Below, in pieces: positions 35,709 to 44,751 of a DNA stretch of 64,000 nt (the first letter of the stretch is position 1; the number at the start of each line of letters is the position of its first letter). The notes under the pieces were generated by a model. The model searched no databases. It saw only the letters and a program-made list of their open reading frames with translations, and was not told the DNA's origin. The DNA is taken from NCBI RefSeq assembly GCF_004212215.1, contig NZ_QVFV01000001.1, forward strand, positions 506,814 to 570,813, given 5' to 3'. This DNA comes from Leptolyngbya iicbica LK. GTDB taxonomy: Bacteria; Cyanobacteriota; Cyanobacteriia; Phormidesmidales; Phormidesmidaceae. A program made the translations under genes and the position numbers.

Positions 35709-36042
35709 CGGTTTTTCCTTTCCCTGCTGCCATGTCGAATGCTGGTCGAACGGTATTGAGCGAAGCGATCGCCGACACCGTTTTCCCAGCGAATAGGTCT
35801 CCCTTATCGTAAAACGTCCGTTGGCTGGATTGATCATTGAGAGGAGAAAGGGAACATCCGCTCAGTTGGGCTCAGCGCCAGGAGAGGTGATTTAACAACT
35901 CGCAAGAAACGGCCAGTCCACAATTTAGCCCCGATGACACAAGCGATTCAGCCCTTGTTTTCGCCTTTCCCAGGGGATCACGAAAGGCTTGATGTGACTG
36001 ACTTTCACGAAGTTTGTCAATCCTCGCGAAAGGTGGGTACCC
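35709..36042. other. 334-bp divergent spacer between dapF and hfq
   Basis: No gene seen. It must hold the promoters of dapF (minus) and hfq (plus). AAAGGTGGG near 36028-36036 could serve as the ribosome-binding site of the hfq start at 36043. Confidence 0.4.
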
Positions 36043-36306
36043 TTGAACGCAGTACCAGTCGTTTATGAGCAGCATCCCCTGTTGATTGCCATGGCTTTAG
36101 AACTTGAAACCGGCTTACCGAGCACGCGCCTCTTGCAAAGCTACATGCGCGATAAAAAGACCGTTGAGGTGAAACTCGTCACAGGCGACACGGTTATTGG
36201 CACCTTGGCTTGGCAAGATCCACAATGTATCTGTGTTGATGTCGAAGGCGAGCCGACTGTGATCTGGCGCTCAGCGCTCGCATCGATGAAAGGGACGTCT
36301 GCATAA
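36043..36306 (+). CDS. hfq: Cyanobacterial Hfq-like protein
   Basis: 87 residues. The Sm-like fold is recognisable from GLPSTRLLQSYMRDKKTVEVKLVTGDTVIGTLAWQD and the second Sm motif region VIWRSALASMK. It matches the cyanobacterial branch of Hfq, which lacks the enteric KH motif. In Synechocystis, Hfq binds the type IV pilus apparatus and is needed for motility instead of acting as a general sRNA chaperone. The frame starts with TTG at 36043 after a purine-rich site; ATG 36091 would give a 71-residue protein that is closer to the usual length. Either start is possible. Confidence 0.82.
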   Translation: MNAVPVVYEQHPLLIAMALELETGLPSTRLLQSYMRDKKTVEVKLVTGDTVIGTLAWQDPQCICVDVEGEPTVIWRSALASMKGTSA

Positions 36307-36415
36307 TCCTGTGCTAGCGTCAAAGCGAGTGCGGCGACTCGGCTCAACTCGCAGAGCCGCCCACGTAGAACGAGTTTTGGATTAATTGCTCCCTAATTAC
36401 CCAGCCTTGATCGCC

Positions 36416-37348
36416 ATGAAACAGACCTTTTCGTTCTATGGATTACCAGGGCTGAATGCGGCTCTCAAGAAATTTCAGTTTTCTTGGAAATCGGTGGTGT
36501 TTATGGCCCTAGCGGGCGCGGTGACGCTGTTTGTGACGTTAGCGCATCGTCCGGCCTATGCCGCTTATGACGTGCAGATTCGTCCCGCTGGGCCGAGCCA
36601 GGGAGACACCGTCGCCATTGTGACAACCGAGCCGCCGGGGGCGACCAGCATCCCCACGGTGCGCATCAACGATGTGACTTATCCCACCTTTGCCATTGGC
36701 GAGGGACGCTACCGCACGTTTTTACCCACCAGTCCGCTCCATGCCTCAGGGGAATACATCATCAAGGTGGAAGGTCCTAAGGGGCTGCGGAATCCGATGG
36801 TGTGGTTGAGCGATCGCAGCTTCCGCACCCAGTACATTAATTTGCCGCCGGGCCAAAGCGACCTGGGCACCGACTACGAATTCGATCGCGTCGATGCGTT
36901 CAAACAAATTCAGAGTCCCGAAAAATTCTGGAATGGGCCATTTCGGCGACCGAGTCAGGGGCGGGTCAGCTCGGAATATGGCGTCCGGCGCTATTACAAC
37001 GGCGTGTTTGCCAATGACTATTACCATCGCGGCGTGGACTATGCTGCGCCGGTGGGTACTCCTGTGGTGGCTCCAGCGGCGGGGCGCATTGCGCTAGTCG
37101 GTCGAGTGTCCCAAGGGTTCGAGCTCCATGGCAACACGATTGGCCTAGATCACGGCCAGGGCGTAAAAAGTATTTTTATTCACCTCAACAGCATCAGCGT
37201 GAACGAGGGGGATTTTGTTCAGGCGGGTCAGGTCATTGGCACCATCGGCAACACAGGTGCTTCCACCGGACCGCACCTGCATTGGGGCCTCTATGTCAAT
37301 GATGTGGCGGTCGATCCCGAACCCTGGCGCAACGGCACGATCGAATAG
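36416..37348 (+). CDS. M23 family metallopeptidase (LytM-type)
   Basis: 310-residue peptidoglycan endopeptidase or regulator. One N-terminal membrane segment (VVFMALAGAVTLFVTLAH, about 27-44) with AYA at 52, which could be a signal peptide or an anchor. A beta-rich region of about 100 residues follows (VQIRPAGPSQGDTVAIVTTE onwards). The LytM domain contains the zinc ligands HRGVDYAAP (H and D, near 205) and GPHLHWGLYV (HxH, near 285), all present, so it should be active. ATG 36416 is preferred over a TTG ten codons earlier. Cleaves or remodels peptidoglycan cross-links outside the membrane. Confidence 0.88.
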   Translation: MKQTFSFYGLPGLNAALKKFQFSWKSVVFMALAGAVTLFVTLAHRPAYAAYDVQIRPAGPSQGDTVAIVTTEPPGATSIPTVRINDVTYPTFAIGEGRYRTFLPTSPLHASGEYIIKVEGPKGLRNPMVWLSDRSFRTQYINLPPGQSDLGTDYEFDRVDAFKQIQSPEKFWNGPFRRPSQGRVSSEYGVRRYYNGVFANDYYHRGVDYAAPVGTPVVAPAAGRIALVGRVSQGFELHGNTIGLDHGQGVKSIFIHLNSISVNEGDFVQAGQVIGTIGNTGASTGPHLHWGLYVNDVAVDPEPWRNGTIE

Positions 37349-37420
37349 TGATGTTCCTTGCTAGCAACCTCACTAACTTCCTCAGGAAAAGGAATCTAAT
37401 TTGAGGAGATCTTCAGAAAC

Positions 37421-37492
37421 AAAAATATCTGGCTGCGGTGCATGACGCTGCGCTCATGGCACCCTACGAGCGGGCAATTCTTTTCCAGAGAT
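37421..37492 (+). repeat. 72-bp dispersed repeat, plus-strand copy
   Basis: Matches the reverse complement of 14331-14403 at most positions. It lies in a 234-bp spacer, directly before copy 3 of the double-hairpin repeat. Flanking words GAGGAGATCTTCAGAA and CAGAGATCTCCTGAA are imperfectly inverted. Confidence 0.75.
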
Positions 37493-37500
37493 CTCCTGAA

Positions 37501-37586
37501 GTGTCGACAGCTGTCTCGGCTGTTCGAGCGTAAGCCAGATGTCGGCCCGACAAAACTCGGATTTTTATAAAACCATGATTCTTTAG
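37501..37586 (+). repeat. Double-hairpin dispersed repeat, copy 3
   Basis: First hairpin GACAGCTGTCTCGGCTGTTC, second a weakened stem (GCCAGATGTCGGC), then CGACAAAACTCGG and the terminal TTCTTTAG. The left terminal arm seen in other copies is missing. The right end supplies the stop codon of the minus-strand SMP-30 gene, exactly as copy 1 does for its neighbour. Confidence 0.78.
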
Positions 37587-38500
37587 CGGGTGGGGCTTGA
37601 GTCCACTCTCATGCTCGTAGGTAACTGACCGCAGCGATCGCTGGGGAGTCCCTGAATATCGGTCCGCAAGCAGAACAAGTCCCCGGCTTGGTAATACTGC
37701 TTGAGCTCTGCTTGTGACATGCCCGCCGAGGCGGTGGTGATATACAGGTCAGTCAGGTGGGGGCCGCCAAAGGTACAAGCCGTGACCAAAGGGACAGGTA
37801 GCGCGATGCGTTGCATTTCTCGTCCCTGCGGGTCAAAGCGGATGACACAACCGCCGTTCCACATGGCCGACCAGAGGCAGCCCTCAGCGTCAACGGTCAA
37901 CCCATCGGGATAAAACAACTCGTGGGTCAGGTCAATGAAGGGACGGCGATCGCAGATGGCCCCACTCTCCGCCTCAAAGCGATACGCATAAATCATCTTG
38001 CGGGGCGTATCCGTGAGATAAAACCGACTCTGATCGGGGCTCCAGCCCAACCCGTTTGAAATGGATAACCCGGTTTCCACTTGCCGGAGCGTACCATCGC
38101 GATCGTAGCGATATAGATTGGCTAACGGCTTCTCGTCATTATTCATCGTGCCAATCCACAAGCGACCGTAACCGTCGCAACGCACGTCGTTCAATCGGTT
38201 ATCAGGACGATCCGCTTCGATGGGCACGAGGGGCGTCACCTGCTCTGTCGTTAGATTGAGTTGGCCCAAGCCGTTTTCTTGAGCCACGATCAGATGGTCG
38301 CGATCGCCCAAAAATAAGCCACTGACCAGCGTGTCCAATTCAATGAAGGCATCCGTGGCCGTCGCCGGATCAAAAGTGTGGACACGGCGATTGTAAATGT
38401 CGACCCAGTGCAGCACTTGACGCTCAGCGTTCCACAGAGGACCTTCGCCCAGACGAGCGCGCACTGAAAGGACGTTTTGCACAGCAGGATTAGCAGACAT
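37583..38500 (-). CDS. SMP-30/gluconolactonase/LRE family protein
   Basis: 305-residue six-bladed propeller lactonase. Metal-ligand motifs are present: LGEGPLWNAE near residue 17 (Glu), RLNDVRCDGYGRLWIGTM near 102 (Asn), ISNGLGWSPDQS near 148 and FYPDGLTVDAEGCLW near 195 (Asp). Hydrolyses sugar lactones such as gluconolactone. It directly follows the SDR gene on the same strand with 12 bp between them, so together they could oxidise an aldose to the lactone and open the lactone to the acid. The TAA stop lies within a dispersed repeat. Confidence 0.88.
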   Translation of the reverse strand: MSANPAVQNVLSVRARLGEGPLWNAERQVLHWVDIYNRRVHTFDPATATDAFIELDTLVSGLFLGDRDHLIVAQENGLGQLNLTTEQVTPLVPIEADRPDNRLNDVRCDGYGRLWIGTMNNDEKPLANLYRYDRDGTLRQVETGLSISNGLGWSPDQSRFYLTDTPRKMIYAYRFEAESGAICDRRPFIDLTHELFYPDGLTVDAEGCLWSAMWNGGCVIRFDPQGREMQRIALPVPLVTACTFGGPHLTDLYITTASAGMSQAELKQYYQAGDLFCLRTDIQGLPSDRCGQLPTSMRVDSSPTR

Positions 38501-38512
38501 AAGCGCTAAAAG

Positions 38513-39316
38513 TTAAGCAGACCAGGGCTCGCGAAAGTCAGCATAGAGGGTGAGACCACCATCAATGTAAAGGGTTTGTCCGGTAATGTAGGTTGCCTCG
38601 TCACAGAGTAAAAAGGCGGTGGCGGCAGCCATTTCTTCCGGCGTGCCCGGACGCCCAAGCGGAATGTGGCGGTTCACAATGGCTTCCTGTTGCGGGTCAT
38701 CGACCCAATCATCGTTGATAGGGGTTTCGGTCGCACCGGGCGCGATCGCATTCACCCGAATCCCCTGACGCGCGTATTCCAGCGCCAACGTGCGGGTGAG
38801 ATTCCCCATCCCCCCCTTGCTGATGGAATAGCTAATGTACTGGGGCCGTGGAATCACCTCATGCACACTCGAAACATTGATGATGCTGCCCGGTTGCGAC
38901 TGCTGGAGAAACTGCTGAATGGCAGCGCGCGCACAGAGATAAGCCCCCCGCAAATTGACATTGATGACTTTATCGAAATCCTCAGGGCTGACTTCATGGG
39001 AAGCAGCCTCCATCTGAATGCCCGCATTATTGACCAAGATGTCGAGACGCCCAAAGGTGGCGATCGCGGTGTCAAAAAGCTGTTTAATGTCGGCGACTTG
39101 TGACACGTCTGCTTGCACTTTGAGGGTTTGGCTCGGGTAGCCAGCCGCTGTGGCCCCCTCATGGGCTTGCTGGGCCGTCGCCTCAGCCCCTTCGGCATCG
39201 CTACGATAGTTGATAACGACGTTGCAGCCTTCGGCAGCTAGTCGCACCGCGATCGCCTGCCCAATACCCGAACTCGCCCCGGTAACGATCGCGGTCTTCC
39301 CTTGCAATCCTTTCAT
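38513..39316 (-). CDS. SDR family oxidoreductase, glucose 1-dehydrogenase-like
   Basis: 267-residue classical short-chain dehydrogenase. Visible are TGASSGIGQAIAVRLA for NAD(P) binding, NNAGIQ near residue 92, catalytic Ser in VSSVHEV, and YSISKGGMGNLTRTLALEYA (Tyr-x-x-x-Lys near 163). VNAIAPGATETPIN and ITGQTLYIDGGLTLY complete the glucose 1-dehydrogenase subgroup look. ATG 39316 gives the usual short lead-in (MKGLQGKTAIVTG). Operon with the SMP-30 lactonase gene suggests aldose oxidation, but the actual sugar cannot be told from sequence. Confidence 0.87.
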   Translation of the reverse strand: MKGLQGKTAIVTGASSGIGQAIAVRLAAEGCNVVINYRSDAEGAEATAQQAHEGATAAGYPSQTLKVQADVSQVADIKQLFDTAIATFGRLDILVNNAGIQMEAASHEVSPEDFDKVINVNLRGAYLCARAAIQQFLQQSQPGSIINVSSVHEVIPRPQYISYSISKGGMGNLTRTLALEYARQGIRVNAIAPGATETPINDDWVDDPQQEAIVNRHIPLGRPGTPEEMAAATAFLLCDEATYITGQTLYIDGGLTLYADFREPWSA

Positions 39317-39474
39317 GATGGTCACCTGTCGCTCCAACCTGAATCATCTGTCGCTAACGTAAGGCGTGTTCGAAGGCCCGAACATCTCCTGAGGGAAAGA
39401 GATTGCCGCTTGTCGATGGGGACCGCTTCAGCGAAGCCATTGAATAGCCTTAAACCATTAATCGAGGATTCGCG

Positions 39475-40356
39475 CTACCCAATCGCCAGTAATCCAGCCA
39501 TGAGCCCTCGGCAAATGTGAGTCATAAAGTCGAGGTCGAGCGTGTCGAGGCGATCGCTGGGCTGGTGATAATGAGGATTTCGCAAAAAGGCGGTGTCGGT
39601 CACCATCAACGCCGGATAGCCACAATCCCAAAACGAGGCGTGGTCGCTTTGGCGCGTCGCGGGTATCGCCTGCCCCCGATTAGGCACGGGCAGATATTCA
39701 CAAGCGGCCCCCGCCTGTCGAATATGTTTTTTGAGACGCCGCATTTTTCCCAGCGTTGAGGGGTTACCAACAAGCGCAATGTAGTCGCCCCGGTTGGGAT
39801 ACACCTGAGCCAATAGTGGCGAAGGATAAGTTTGGCTATGGGGAGTGCGATCACAATAGCCCAGCATCTCTAGCGACAGCATCAGGTGAACGGACTGGTT
39901 CTGAGCCTGCAAGCTGCGGGCATAAGCGCGACTGCCGAGCAAACCATACTCTTCCATATCAAAGGCCACACACCAGATAGGGCGAGGCAATGCTTGGGTA
40001 GCCAGATAGCAGACGAGTTCTAGCAGCACCGCAACGCCACTCGCATTATCGTCGGCACCGGGTGTGCCGGGCACTGTGTCATAGTGCGCCCCGATGATTA
40101 ACGGAGCAGTTGCGGCTGGGTCGGCTGCGGGCAACTGCACAATCCAGTTGTGATGCTGGCGAGATCGCACTTCAAAGGTGTGACCAGTCACGGTGCCCAC
40201 GGCGGCAAATTGGCTTTGGATATATTGCTGCGCAAGATAATGACTGCCCTCAGCAAGGTAGGGATCGCGATCGCCCACTAATTTTTCCAAATGACTTAAG
40301 AGACGGGCTTTTAATGATTCATGTAGGCGCAATGCTTCTGCATCCTGACTTGACAT
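39475..40356 (-). CDS. M28 family zinc aminopeptidase-like protein
   Basis: 293-residue peptidase of the M28 (aminopeptidase Y/glutaminyl cyclase) family. Two-zinc ligands are recognisable: GAHYDTVPGTPGADDNASG near residue 92 (His, Asp), DMEEYGLLGSRAY near 130 (Glu pair) and a final HASFWDCGYPALMVTDTAFLRN (His, Asp). No signal peptide is obvious, so it may act in the cytoplasm or periplasm by another route. Stands alone in the minus orientation. Substrate unknown. Confidence 0.86.
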   Translation of the reverse strand: MSSQDAEALRLHESLKARLLSHLEKLVGDRDPYLAEGSHYLAQQYIQSQFAAVGTVTGHTFEVRSRQHHNWIVQLPAADPAATAPLIIGAHYDTVPGTPGADDNASGVAVLLELVCYLATQALPRPIWCVAFDMEEYGLLGSRAYARSLQAQNQSVHLMLSLEMLGYCDRTPHSQTYPSPLLAQVYPNRGDYIALVGNPSTLGKMRRLKKHIRQAGAACEYLPVPNRGQAIPATRQSDHASFWDCGYPALMVTDTAFLRNPHYHQPSDRLDTLDLDFMTHICRGLMAGLLAIG

Positions 40357-40569
40357 AGCAGCCTCTTAACACAACTTAAAGATTCCTTAAACTTTCTTGA
40401 AAAGGCTTGCATAGCCGCGATCAGACACCACGGGTCTGCCTCAAGACTGATCCCCAAGTGAAAAAGATCTGTTTATACTGGATGGCTAAAGCAATTTTGT
40501 ATCCAGTTACACGGATATAAAACTGATTGCTACGCTCAATCTACAGGTCTTGGCCTCTGCCAAATCGTC

Positions 40570-41787
40570 ATGGAAATTTTAGGAATTGTTTGGGCAGCAT
40601 CAATTATTTGTCCCGCATCTGCCGCTGCTAAGTCTACACAGAGTATTTGTTCTGTGCCGACCCCACAATACGAATCTTTGCTTTTGCCTGAGCGGCCCGA
40701 GTGGCTGCAGTGGCTTTCACCGTTGGATGATCAGGCTGCATCCACCAAAGAGACGCTGAAGTCGGATGTCGTCTGGCGGTCCCATTGGAGCGTCAGCTCG
40801 GTGGATGCGACCCCGACGGGTACCGTGTCATCGGCTCAGATTGAGACCCTGGTGCCCGCTATTGGGGTGGCGTTGACCAGTTTTAAGCCCGTCACTCAGG
40901 CGTCCACCGTGGTGGATGTGGCCGCTGCCGAGATGGCCATGGCCGACAACGTCTTCGACGAAAAGTGGCATAGTTGGTCGGCGGTAGCGGCAGTGCGGGT
41001 CGAACCGAGTACGCCCGAGGCTCCCGCCATGCCAGAGCTGACACCTCGTCAATGCCTCTCGGATGCCGACATAACCTATCAGCCCAGCGCCCTGGCCATC
41101 AAAGCGTCCCCCAAATATACCGTTTGGCTGCATAACCACTTGGTGGGCGAAGCAGCTGGACAGGTGGCAGCGGAAAAAATTGCGGCCCAACTGCGATCGC
41201 TGCTCCAATCTGGCACCTTGCAGCCCAGCCAACTCACCCCGCTAGTAGGCCCCGACTTCATCGGTGTAGCCCACGGTGGTGAAATCCTCTTTGTGGTGGA
41301 TGAAACCCTGCAACCGCATCCCGAAGTACCGGCCGCCGTGACGGCAGTGCAGTGGGTCAATAATCTGCGCCACGCCTTGAACGAGGAACCGATGGCGTTA
41401 GCCCAGGTGCAAATGGTGCTCAATGGTCTGGCGGAAACCTCAGAAACGCTATATGGCACCGCGTCATGGTACGGCCCTTATTTTCATGGTCGACAGACGG
41501 CCAATGGCGAAATTTTTGACGAGAATGAGCTGACCGCTGCCCACAAGACCTTACCTTTCAACACCCGGCTCAAAGTGACGAATCGGATGAATGGTCGCTC
41601 GGTGGTCGTGCGGATTAACGATCGCGGCCCCTATATCGGTCAGCGATCGCTCGACCTGTCCAAAGCGGCGGCACGCTGTTTAGGGAGCACTCAAGATGGT
41701 GTTGTGCCCTACGAAGCCGTGATTTTAGAGTCCGTCCCCCCCACCGAGCGGGGCGAATTTACGACCGCTCAGCTCACGTTGGATTAG
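40570..41787 (+). CDS. RlpA-like double-psi beta-barrel lipoprotein or secreted protein
   Basis: 405 residues. N-terminal signal peptide (LGIVWAASIICPASAAA, about 3-19). A long middle region of about 270 residues is low in recognisable motifs. It includes PKYTVWLHNHLVGEAAGQVA, a segment often seen before the DPBB domain in cyanobacterial RlpA proteins. The C-terminal DPBB (about 295-392) is clear: YGTASWYGPYFHGRQTANGE, HKTLPFNTRLKVTNRMNGR, INDRGPYIGQRSLDLSKAAA. The catalytic-type Asp and His of RlpA transglycosylases are kept. Acts on septal or lateral peptidoglycan. Confidence 0.86.
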   Translation: MEILGIVWAASIICPASAAAKSTQSICSVPTPQYESLLLPERPEWLQWLSPLDDQAASTKETLKSDVVWRSHWSVSSVDATPTGTVSSAQIETLVPAIGVALTSFKPVTQASTVVDVAAAEMAMADNVFDEKWHSWSAVAAVRVEPSTPEAPAMPELTPRQCLSDADITYQPSALAIKASPKYTVWLHNHLVGEAAGQVAAEKIAAQLRSLLQSGTLQPSQLTPLVGPDFIGVAHGGEILFVVDETLQPHPEVPAAVTAVQWVNNLRHALNEEPMALAQVQMVLNGLAETSETLYGTASWYGPYFHGRQTANGEIFDENELTAAHKTLPFNTRLKVTNRMNGRSVVVRINDRGPYIGQRSLDLSKAAARCLGSTQDGVVPYEAVILESVPPTERGEFTTAQLTLD

Positions 41788-41996
41788 CCCTCCCCCCGCC
41801 AATGGACAAAAACCCATGTCGGTAAAACCGGCAACTGGGGAGCGACAGGGGCGCGATCGCGCTGAACAGAAACATGCGAAATCGCCCCCTTTGATGACCA
41901 TGCCATGCCACCGCCATGGTCATGGTCGTGTCTAGTTCAGCTAAACCGTTAAGATGAGTAACGAAATCATTTGAAGCAACGGTAGAGGTTGAGCTG

Positions 41997-42263
41997 ATGG
42001 CAGCACCTAACGTCGAAATCTACACTTGGAGCAGTTGCCCCTTCTGTATTCGCGCAAAGGCTCTTTTGGACCGCAAAGGGGTTGATTACACCGAATACTG
42101 TATCGATGGGGATGAAGCCGCTCGCGACCAGATGACTGAGCGGGCCAACGGCAAGCGTTCCTTACCGCAAATTTTCATCGACGATCAGCACATCGGCGGC
42201 TGCGATGAGCTGCACGGTTTAGAACGTCAGGGACAATTAGACCCCTTACTAGCAACCGCGTAA
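41997..42263 (+). CDS. grxC: Glutaredoxin 3
   Basis: 88-residue thiol-disulfide oxidoreductase. Active site SSCPFCIRAKALL near residues 13-25 with the two-Cys CPFC; cis-Pro in RSLPQIFIDDQHIGG near 60, and GCDEL after it, the GSH-binding block. Reduces protein disulfides and glutathionylated proteins with glutathione. ATG 41997 gives the whole domain. It is convergent with hpf; a strong hairpin lies between them. Confidence 0.94.
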   Translation: MAAPNVEIYTWSSCPFCIRAKALLDRKGVDYTEYCIDGDEAARDQMTERANGKRSLPQIFIDDQHIGGCDELHGLERQGQLDPLLATA

Positions 42264-42352
42264 GTTTGAGCCCAAAGCCTCCCAACTAGATGCTTTTAGT
42301 CCACTTTGCTCAAGCTGACGCAGTCAGCTGCAAATCTGTGGGTGAAACTAAT

Positions 42353-42385
42353 GAGCCCCCTCTGAAGATTCTTCAGAGGGGGCTC
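42353..42385. terminator. Perfect 15-bp hairpin between grxC and hpf
   Basis: GAGCCCCCTCTGAAG, loop ATT, CTTCAGAGGGGGCTC. Sits in the convergent spacer, about 90 bp after grxC and 37 bp after the hpf stop. Neither side has a long T run, but the stem is strong enough to act in both directions. Confidence 0.65.
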
Positions 42386-42421
42386 AGGCTAACGGCTACT
42401 CACGATGGGTGACGTGACTCA

Positions 42422-43048
42422 TTAAGCGAAGTTGGCCGCATGTTGTGGACTGTTGGCCTCACCATTTTGATGTTGCCGGGGCTGCAAGAGGCCATATCCC
42501 CCATGGTTGCGCTCATACACCACATTGATTTCGCCCGTTTCCGCGTTGGAGAACATGTAGAAATCGTGATCAACTAGTTCCAGTTGCTCTAGCGCTTCCT
42601 CGACGGTCATCGGGGGCATTGAGAAATACTTGGTTCTCAAAACCGCATCGGGTAGGGTGGGTGCTTTGTTCAACAGGGCAGAAACGTCAGCGGTGGGGAG
42701 ATCGGTACTCAACAGGGCGTCGTTAGGCTTAACCGATGAAGTGTTCCGACCGTTGCGCTTTTCTTTGTATTTCCGCAGTTGACGGGTGATTTTATTGGCA
42801 ACGAGATCAATACTGGCGTAGAGATTTTCGCTACTCTCCTCAGCCCGGACGACTGCACCGTTAATGTACAACGTGACTTCTGCGCTCTGTTGGGGAGGAG
42901 TTTTCCCGTTCTTAGCCACAGATAAGTTGACGTCTACCTCGTTCGTCAGATGCTTGAAATGATTGACGGCTTTGGTAATCTTTTGGTCAACATAACTGCG
43001 GATGGCATCCGTGATCTCGATGTTCTTGCCTTGAATCACGAGCTTCAT
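42422..43048 (-). CDS. hpf: Ribosome hibernation-promoting factor, long form (LrtA)
   Basis: 208-residue protein that dimerises 70S ribosomes into inactive 100S particles in darkness or starvation. The N-terminal domain (MKLVIQGKNIEITDAIRSYVDQKITKA, about 1-100) binds the 30S decoding region. A linker of about 45 residues follows. The C-terminal dimerisation domain (RTKYFSMPPMTVEEALEQLELVDHDFYMF) is complete. Cyanobacterial LrtA was described as a light-repressed transcript. ATG 43048 follows GGAGGCGACTCT, a clear ribosome-binding site. Confidence 0.93.
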   Translation of the reverse strand: MKLVIQGKNIEITDAIRSYVDQKITKAVNHFKHLTNEVDVNLSVAKNGKTPPQQSAEVTLYINGAVVRAEESSENLYASIDLVANKITRQLRKYKEKRNGRNTSSVKPNDALLSTDLPTADVSALLNKAPTLPDAVLRTKYFSMPPMTVEEALEQLELVDHDFYMFSNAETGEINVVYERNHGGYGLLQPRQHQNGEANSPQHAANFA

Positions 43049-43194
43049 AGAGTCGCCTCCGTTGCGATATTCTTTTGATACTCTCACCGTAGCAATGTTG
43101 TATTCTGCACGACAGTTAGCTTCAAGATCTTTTGCATCCGTTGATAATTTTTGATTTCTTTTTCACGAATATTTCTGTCTAACCTACTTTTCCC

Positions 43195-43923
43195 GTGTTA
43201 ATGGACCGTGCGCGACCTCTGCCCTTAGCCCCGTTGCCCACCACCGCCGTGTGTCAGCTTTATCGCTGTGGTCAGGTGCCTTATGAAACCGCGTGGCAAT
43301 GGCAGCGGCAACTACTGGCCCAGCGACGCACTCAGCCTGATCAGCCAGATACGTTGCTGCTGTTAGAGCATCCGGCAGTGTATACCTTGGGGCAAGGCGC
43401 GGACGATCGCTTCCTCAAATTTACGCCGCAGCCAGACCTGCCTCCCGTGATCAAAATCGAGCGCGGCGGCGAAGTCACTTATCACTGCCCCGGCCAACTG
43501 GTGGGGTATCCGATTCTGAATCTGCGACGGCACCAGCCTGACCTGCATTGGTATCTGCGCCAGCTCGAAGCGGTCATCATGCAGACGGTGGCGGCGTTTG
43601 GCTTGACCGGGGAACGGGTGAGCGGCTTGACGGGAGTTTGGGTTGAGGGCTGCAAAGTGGCGGCGATCGGCATTAAGGTCAGCCGCTGGATCACGATGCA
43701 TGGCCTAGCGTTGAATATCAATCCTGACCTGGCGGGGTTTCAACGCATTGTGCCCTGCGGCATTAGCGATAAGCCCGTGGGCAGCTTGGCCCAGTTCATT
43801 CCGGGCATCACCCGGCAACAAGTGCAGCCAGTTTTCGAACAGCAGTTTGCGGAGGTGTTTCGACTGCAACTGCAGCCCCAAGATCCTGTTCAGTTGAGAG
43901 CGATCGCCCCGCCGCTGTTGTAG
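43195..43923 (+). CDS. lipB: Octanoyltransferase
   Basis: Moves octanoyl from acyl carrier protein to lipoyl domains, the first step of lipoate attachment. 242 residues (or 240 from ATG 43201). Family markers: [16 protein letters not shown] near residue 60, [20 protein letters not shown] near 93, catalytic Lys in [21 protein letters not shown] near 152 and catalytic Cys in [14 protein letters not shown] near 187. The frame starts with GTG 43195; ATG 43201 is two codons later and equally likely. lipA is not adjacent. Confidence 0.94.
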   Translation: MLMDRARPLPLAPLPTTAVCQLYRCGQVPYETAWQWQRQLLAQRRTQPDQPDTLLLLEHPAVYTLGQGADDRFLKFTPQPDLPPVIKIERGGEVTYHCPGQLVGYPILNLRRHQPDLHWYLRQLEAVIMQTVAAFGLTGERVSGLTGVWVEGCKVAAIGIKVSRWITMHGLALNINPDLAGFQRIVPCGISDKPVGSLAQFIPGITRQQVQPVFEQQFAEVFRLQLQPQDPVQLRAIAPPLL

Positions 43924-44300
43924 AGCCTGGCAGCAATTTTCTCTGACAAGGGTATCACCGATGCGATGCGAGCAGGTTCACGTTACAGTGATATTACTGA
44001 CAAGGTGTATTTACAATTCGTGGCATTGTGAACCTTATGGTCGGTAGGCTCTTTCTGAGCTCTCATGCAATCGCCGGACGAGTCGTTGGCTAACACTGAC
44101 AGATAAAATCTATCGGTCATTCGGTCAGATTGATCGAAGTGGGCGGGTGATTTGCCGGACGTTGTGGGACTCGCGATTCCATCAGGCATTTTTTTAGCCC
44201 TAATAGACGGAACGGTTGAGCGAAGATTTGGTCGCTGGTAATTCCCGCTAGTCAGTCAAAGATTGAGTTTGCAATTGATGCACGGTTACTAATCGCACTT
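43924..44300. other. 377-bp intergenic region
   Basis: Between lipB and a small hypothetical gene. No open frame with family sequence, no hairpin of note, no RNA motif seen. Confidence 0.4.
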
Positions 44301-44702
44301 ATGGATCAAGGGGTGGGCGATTTTACAGCCAGGAATCAGGCGTGGCTATTGGAGCAAGCGGGCTTCGGTCTGGTTGATCAAGAGGCGGTGCGACCGACGA
44401 CAGCGGCTGAGTCCACACTCACAACGGGGGTGACCGCCGCGCGAGGGGCGCAAACGCTCAGCTTAACCCGTGGCGTTTTGCCAGAGAGCCAGCGGGTTAA
44501 CCGCACTTCTCACAGTCTGGAAGTGAGTCATGCGAGTCCTTTGGCACCGTTGCGCGCCCGCGATCGCGAGGCGCTGGATGATTTTTTTGAACGGGACGAT
44601 GTATCGGATATTGCGCTAGACATTCATCGATACTTGTCGCGCATGTATCCTGAGCCCTGCTGGGAAGACGAACCGTACGAATTTCTCAAAGGCTTCATTT
44701 AA
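44301..44702 (+). CDS. Hypothetical protein
   Basis: 133 residues, unrecognised. The first 90 residues are Ala/Thr/Arg-rich and probably disordered. The last 45 (DREALDDFFERDDVSDIALDI, then HRYLSRMYPEPCWEDEPYEFLKGFI) are acidic, aromatic and look like a short conserved tail. No signal peptide or membrane segment. Supported as coding by the abrupt polar composition and by HIP1 in frame, but the call is moderate. Confidence 0.45.
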   Translation: MDQGVGDFTARNQAWLLEQAGFGLVDQEAVRPTTAAESTLTTGVTAARGAQTLSLTRGVLPESQRVNRTSHSLEVSHASPLAPLRARDREALDDFFERDDVSDIALDIHRYLSRMYPEPCWEDEPYEFLKGFI

Positions 44703-44751
44703 AAGGCTGTAGCAATCTGCAGTCTGGTGCCGAAAGCTCAACAGCTTTAAG

